This document shows, piece after piece, positions 12,001 to 18,000 of a DNA stretch of 28,576 nucleotides. Made by a program: the position numbers and the translations under genes. The stretch comes from Beroe ovata (taxonomy: Eukaryota; Ctenophora; Nuda; Beroida; Beroidae). The notes under the pieces are model-generated. The model was not told where the DNA came from. It saw only the letters and a program-made list of their open reading frames with translations, and searched no databases. How positions within the stretch are numbered: position 1 is the stretch's first letter; the number at the start of each line of letters is the position of its first letter. The stretch is from positions 1-28,576 of the forward strand of contig CAMPET010000348.1 of assembly GCA_946803715.1 (NCBI GenBank), given 5' to 3'.

Positions 12001-15000
12001 CACGGGACATGAACGATGAGAAGAAGTATTTCTCTTCCCGTGTTGATACGGATATGGCGTTGTTGATAACAAGAGCTGTTTTCTCCTTCTTAATAGCGGT
12101 GATCTTGTTTACTTCTATCGTCAACTGGAAAATATAGAGATCGTTAGAGAATCGAGATTGTGTGAGAATTGGAAGAGGGGGGATGAGGAGAGACTGGTTT
12201 GTCTTGACCCATGAATGAGACAAAATTTGATGAACTTGAGCTCGAATGAAGGTTTATAGTTGCATAGTTGACATTAACTGGGAGAGAGAAAAGGATAGTA
12301 GAAATCATTTATTTTCTGGATGGGGAGGGATCATAGAAGTCGTTCGTTTGGTTCAAGAATAGGGAAAGAATTGATGAACTTTTTAGCTCGAATGAAAGTT
12401 TGTGGTCAGAAACTCACTCACCAGAGTCTCCCACCCGAGGATGTTGGCATAGAAACAGAACCAGTTCTGTGAAACGTACATGCGACCCTGTACCAAGATG
12501 TCACGTAACAGTGCACAGGAGAAATCTAGTGGGCAAAGAGGTGATTTGCTTATAGAGAGGCTGCAACTTCCAGAATCTTAGGCAACCTATTAGGAAGGAT
12601 TTGGCGGCAGTTCAGATTCATCATCATAATGAGCGCCAAATATCACGATGTAGTTAACGATAGATTATAGATGGTTAACGATAGATGATAGTCAATATCG
12701 ATTATCCCATACCCTGAATAAGAGTCTCTCCCTCCGGTAGAGACTTGAACAACTTGTGAAAATCATGCTCTCTGCTCTTGGGGTTTGTGTTGGGCAGCAT
12801 CTGAAATAGGAGAGAGTTAGTTAAGACTAGCAGTCAGGTTGGTATATTTAGATCACACATTGAAAGAATGACTTGTTTTGGCTCAGATTATATTGTTAAA
12901 AAAGAAGGAAGGGAAAGATTCGGATATATATTAATTGGGGGGAGAAACTTGAGTTTAAATGAGGAAGGTTTTTACACGTAACGCGCGAAGTCTATAAACC
13001 CCGCTTGAGTTCTATGATAGACCTGTTTTTGTTTTTCTGACGAAGATTCACTCAATTTATCGTATGACGACGTACTACTACAGCTATGATCGGAAGATTC
13101 ACTCATTTTCTAACTCACACGTGAGTGAGTGTGTGTGTGTGTGGTATAATAAAACGAAGCACTCAAAAAAACATGAAATAACCCAGAACCGGATAAGCAA
13201 ATGATGGGAATTCTGCCCGGCGATTATTATATCGATGAAGATCAATTATTCCATTCACGAAATCGGAGATCGTTTCTTTGACACCGACGTCACATGGTCA
13301 TGGACTTGCGTTTCATGGCACAAATTGACGTCAATGATTATTGATATGTGGGTGACATGTGAGAGGGGGTGAGAGGGGAGATCGGAATGGGATGGAAGAT
13401 GATGGGTAATGGGGAGGGATTCTGATTAAACGGAGGGATGTCAATCAGAAACTGGTCACCTTCCTTGACGAAATCGTGTCACTTTCCTTGAAATGGGTAA
13501 AATTGGTAATTCAAACAAAACAGAGGAGTTGTCTCGTTCAACCGTAAACAAATCCACAAGCTAGGTTTCTTATAGGCTCATAAACTCCTTGTAAAATACA
13601 CAAATCGTGCGTACAACTATATTTCTTTCCGAGATCGCATTATATAATGGGCTAAAAGTAATTATACCTTATAAGGAAAAAGATCCGAGACCTATAAGAG
13701 AGGAAGGCTGGAGCGAAGATGGATGAATGAGTTTGATATAATAATCATTCGGCATTATATTATCAAACTGGTTCATTTTGAATTATACGTCACGATATAT
13801 AGTTTGACTCTTTGGTGAGTATGCATGATAATCATAAGTTTAGAGCGATATAATGTGCTCTAGATTGTTAGAACAAACTGCTGTCAAAATTTAGAGCGAT
13901 CTGTGAAATTGTTCGCTCAGCAGGTGATTATGTGTTCGAGAGAGAGTGAGAGAGGGGAGAGATGTGGTTATTTTGTTGATTATGCCGGTTTGGGATGGGC
14001 TATCGTGATCTCCCTAACCACGATATGGTGAGAATATACACCAGTTGTGGTTCAGATGTGAACATGATCACGTTGGGAGATCTGTGGAAATGTGTGATCA
14101 CATGATGAGATTGTGAAGTGGTTGGAAAATTCTTGTTTTCAGTTGGTCTGGTTCTGGCCTGGGAAAAATGATGACCAGATCCGTAACTAGATTTCAGTCA
14201 TTCTCCGAGTTCCAATCACCCCCCACCTTGATCATGTGACCCTGGGTTACGATCATGTGACCCCCCTGTCCCCCTCCCACAGTTCTCATAATCAGGATTT
14301 GAGACAATACAGGCACCTGATCAGTATCTCATTACATAGGTGTCTGATCACGGTGGGAACAACGCCTCCTCGTCTGAGAGAACCTCATCAGAGAACCCCA
14401 TCATCACGCCCAGTTAATGACATGTCTCACATTCTCAACATTCTCCCACCCTCTGTAACGCCCCTTCTCTCACCAATATAAATACCTCTCAACCACCAAT
14501 CAAACCATCAAAAACACTCCTCCAACACCTACAACCATCTCAAAACAACCATGGTAACCACCGAAAACCTCACCCCCTCCCCTTCCATCCACCACGAACC
14601 CCGCCTCCCACACTCCCCCCACTCATCCTTCTACTCCCACCCCTCGCTCGAAGTCCAGATGAAGACCATCACCTACTCCCCCTCCCTCCCCATGACAACC
14701 ACCTCAACCGAGCTCCTCCCCCTAGAGATCTACAACTTGGAGCGAATTTCCCCTCACCCCAACATTCAGAATCTAGTTGAATACTCCTACCACCGACACG
14801 AGAAGAGCTGGAGTGTCATGCTGGAGTGGGATTCAGAGTGGGAGCCTCTCACCNTCTCCGAGTTCCAATCACCCCCCACCTTGATCATGTGACCCTGGGT
14901 TACGATTATGTGACCCCCCTGTCCCCCTCCCACGGTTCTCATAATCAGGATTTGAGACAATATAGGCACCTGATCAGGATCTCATTGCATGGGTGTCTGA

Positions 15001-18000
15001 TCACACGAAACGGTGGGAACAACGCCTCCTTGTCTGAGAGAACCTCATCAGAGAACCCCATCATCACGCCCAGTTAATGTCATGTCTCACATTCTCCCAC
15101 CCTCTGTAACGCCCCTAATCTCACCAATATAAATACCTCTCAACAACCGATCAAACCATCAAAAACACTCCTCCAACACCTACAACCATCTCAGAACAAC
15201 CATGGTAACCACCGAAAACCTCACCCCCTCCCCTTCCCTCCACCACGAACCCCGACTCCCACACTCCCCCCACTCATCCTTCTACTCCCACCCCGCACTC
15301 GAAGTCCAGATGAAGACCATCACCTACTCCCCCTCTCTCCCCATGACAACCACCTCAACCGAGCTCCTCCCCCTTGAGATTTACAACTTGGAGCGGATTT
15401 CCCCTCACCCCAACATTCAGAATCTAGTTGAATACTCCTATCACCGTCACGAGAAGAGCTGGGACGTGATGCTGGAGTGGGATTCAGAGTGGGAGCCTCT
15501 CACCAACCTGGCTACAGCTGCCACCCCCGTTCTAAGCGAGGATAACACCAGGGACATCACTCAACAACTTCTCTCCGCCGTGGTCTACTGTCTGGATCAC
15601 GGTGTGGACCACAGAGACATCTCCGTGAGGAATGTCCTCCTCGACCGTGACAGTAACAAGATAAAGTTGGCAGGATTCCAACATTCCACCCTGCTCTCCA
15701 TTCTCCCTCACACCCTCCAACCCCTCTCCTCCACCTCCCCCACTTCAACCCCTCCTGAACTGTACCGTGCGGGATTCTGTCACGCCCGGCCCGCTGCGGT
15801 TTGGTCGATTGGATGTCTCATTTTCCAACTTCTCACCCGATGCCCGCCAGTGACAACCCGCACGGATGTTGCTACAAACAACATAAACTGGCGGGTGTTC
15901 AGACCGAGTGCAATGTCGGAGGAGGTGTACGATTTGGTGTTGATGTGTCTCAACCCGCGACCGGAGGGCAGGATCACACTGGGGGAGCTGGTCCAACATC
16001 CGTGGGTCATGGGGGAAACTTTGGTTTGAGAAATGATGATGTGAAATGTTTGTTATTTGTGTTGATTGATTAATTTATTCCATCTCAAGTATCGATATTC
16101 AATTCATTGACTAAACAGTGACTCTAAACTTGGAATTCCCGAGAATATCTAATATTCTAATATCCGACAAGATATCCCGCCGTCACAAACAACCGACAAG
16201 ATCAAATTGGCATGATTCCAAAATTTCACCCTCTGTTCTCCTCATCTATCCTCTCTTCACTACCTTCGAAGAGGAAGTCCGCGTTCTCTTCCTTCTTCTC
16301 ACTATGATCATGCTGGTTGCAGGGCTCACAGTCGAACACTTGGTGCAAATCATGACAGATCCACAAAAGTTCCAAAATGGGCTAAACTGTTGAACAAAGA
16401 CGTATAGGTGGGGCTCAGACGGTCAGACGAAACGACTCTTTCTTCAAAGTAAGTAATTCTGAAAACAATGACTGAACTTCTCCCACCCCCCAATATATTT
16501 ATTGCGTCACAAATTCCGATTCTAGTGTTGTATCACATTACAAACGGGGAAACAGTGTTTTGGTGGTGATTTTTTGTGAAAAGTTTGTGATAAGAACCAT
16601 CACAAGATGCTATTGCATTAGCTTGTCAACGTGAATATCAGCGTACTGCAGCTGTGTTCGCTTCATCGCTACTTCATAGGTATGTGATAATCGACAGGAT
16701 GTGACAGTTGTGATAGAAAGGGTAGATTGATAGATGAATGCGAAGAAAGTAGAGCTAAATAGTAAGGATTGACCGATATCGATCATCTAAACCCCGCACC
16801 ATTTGAAGTATCTTAACTGTATTGAACAAAGAAGTGAGTGATGAACCCGCGCCCCCAGACACTCACAATCTCATCAGGTGTCACACTGGTGTCACTGCCA
16901 GTCTTGACAACTCGGTCACTCATGATTTCCCTCCAATATCACCTTCAGAGGTTACAACTCAGGTATAACCTAAACTTGAGAAAATAGCGATAGGAGGAAA
17001 AGGTTTGCGTTTGCGAAGGGAAAACGTAAAGATTGCACGATTGTAAACAAAATTGCGAACTACTAAGTTTTCAAGGAATTCTCAGTTTTCTACGTATTCA
17101 AAGTTTCGCATGTACAAAATCCATGCATAGTGTGTATGTATGACGTACAGTAGGAGTACACGTACGTAAGTCGTGTGGAGAAAAATCAAGGCTCAGTGAT
17201 ATTGTGGCCAACAGCTAAAATTCAAACTACGACCCAACATAATTTATTACTTTGATAATAAACTTTCTGTTATAAGACAAAAGATAGAAACATGATTTAT
17301 GTAATTAACGTTGAATAATCCTAGCATTTATAACGTCAAGTATGAATGGAAACATGCATACAGAATTTAATGCTGTATACTAGACGTAAGATGAGTGATG
17401 ACAAGTATAAAGATCAATGACTCAACATGAACGTCATGACCGAAATACGATTAAAGTGTATGGCAGGAACTCTACTCAATGCTGGAATTGATCCACTAAG
17501 CTAACGAACAAACAAACAAACAACAAACAAACAAACAGAAAGGATTCGCTAACCGAAACGGAGATTCCACTATACTCTACACGGGCACTAACTAGGGTAA
17601 CTATCAACACTCAACAGGAAGCTCGATGCCAGTGTGTGTTTGTGTGTCATCATCATATGCTACAGTGTACATTGTATTTGCACATTGTACAATGTACATG
17701 GTACACTCGCAATGTATACTGCAACAAATTCATTCATATAACGTTGATGAAAGCACACAAGGCTAATCTATACTAAACATAAGTAATAATAAGGCACAGG
17801 GTGGAACCAGGTGGCTTTATGTTACGGTGGATGTTATGTGGTGGCTTTATGCTATAGTGGCACTCAAGTGAGGGCACTCAAGTGATGTATATAATAATTT
17901 GATGTATGTAATATATATACAGTATATTATACATACCAGTGTATATCGTATAGTGTATAACGCATAATGTACATTGTAGTGTACATTGTGCATTGCACAA

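Larger units (their letters stand above)
14202..15504 (+). repeat. Direct tandem duplication of ~650 bp (promoter plus 5' half of the PIM-like gene)
   Basis: Copy 1 is 14202-14853 and copy 2 is 14855-15504, separated by one N. Both carry the flank, the TATA box, the 5' UTR and the first 101 codons, with scattered substitutions and small indels (for example a short insertion near 15005). Confidence 0.93.

Noticed and set aside
15532-16010. Several minus-strand and plus-strand frames over the kinase
   Set aside because: They are shadows of the PIM-like gene in other frames and carry no recognisable motifs.
16118-16393. 91-codon plus-strand frame with a hydrophobic stretch
   Set aside because: It reads the decayed kinase fragment in another frame and has no independent support.
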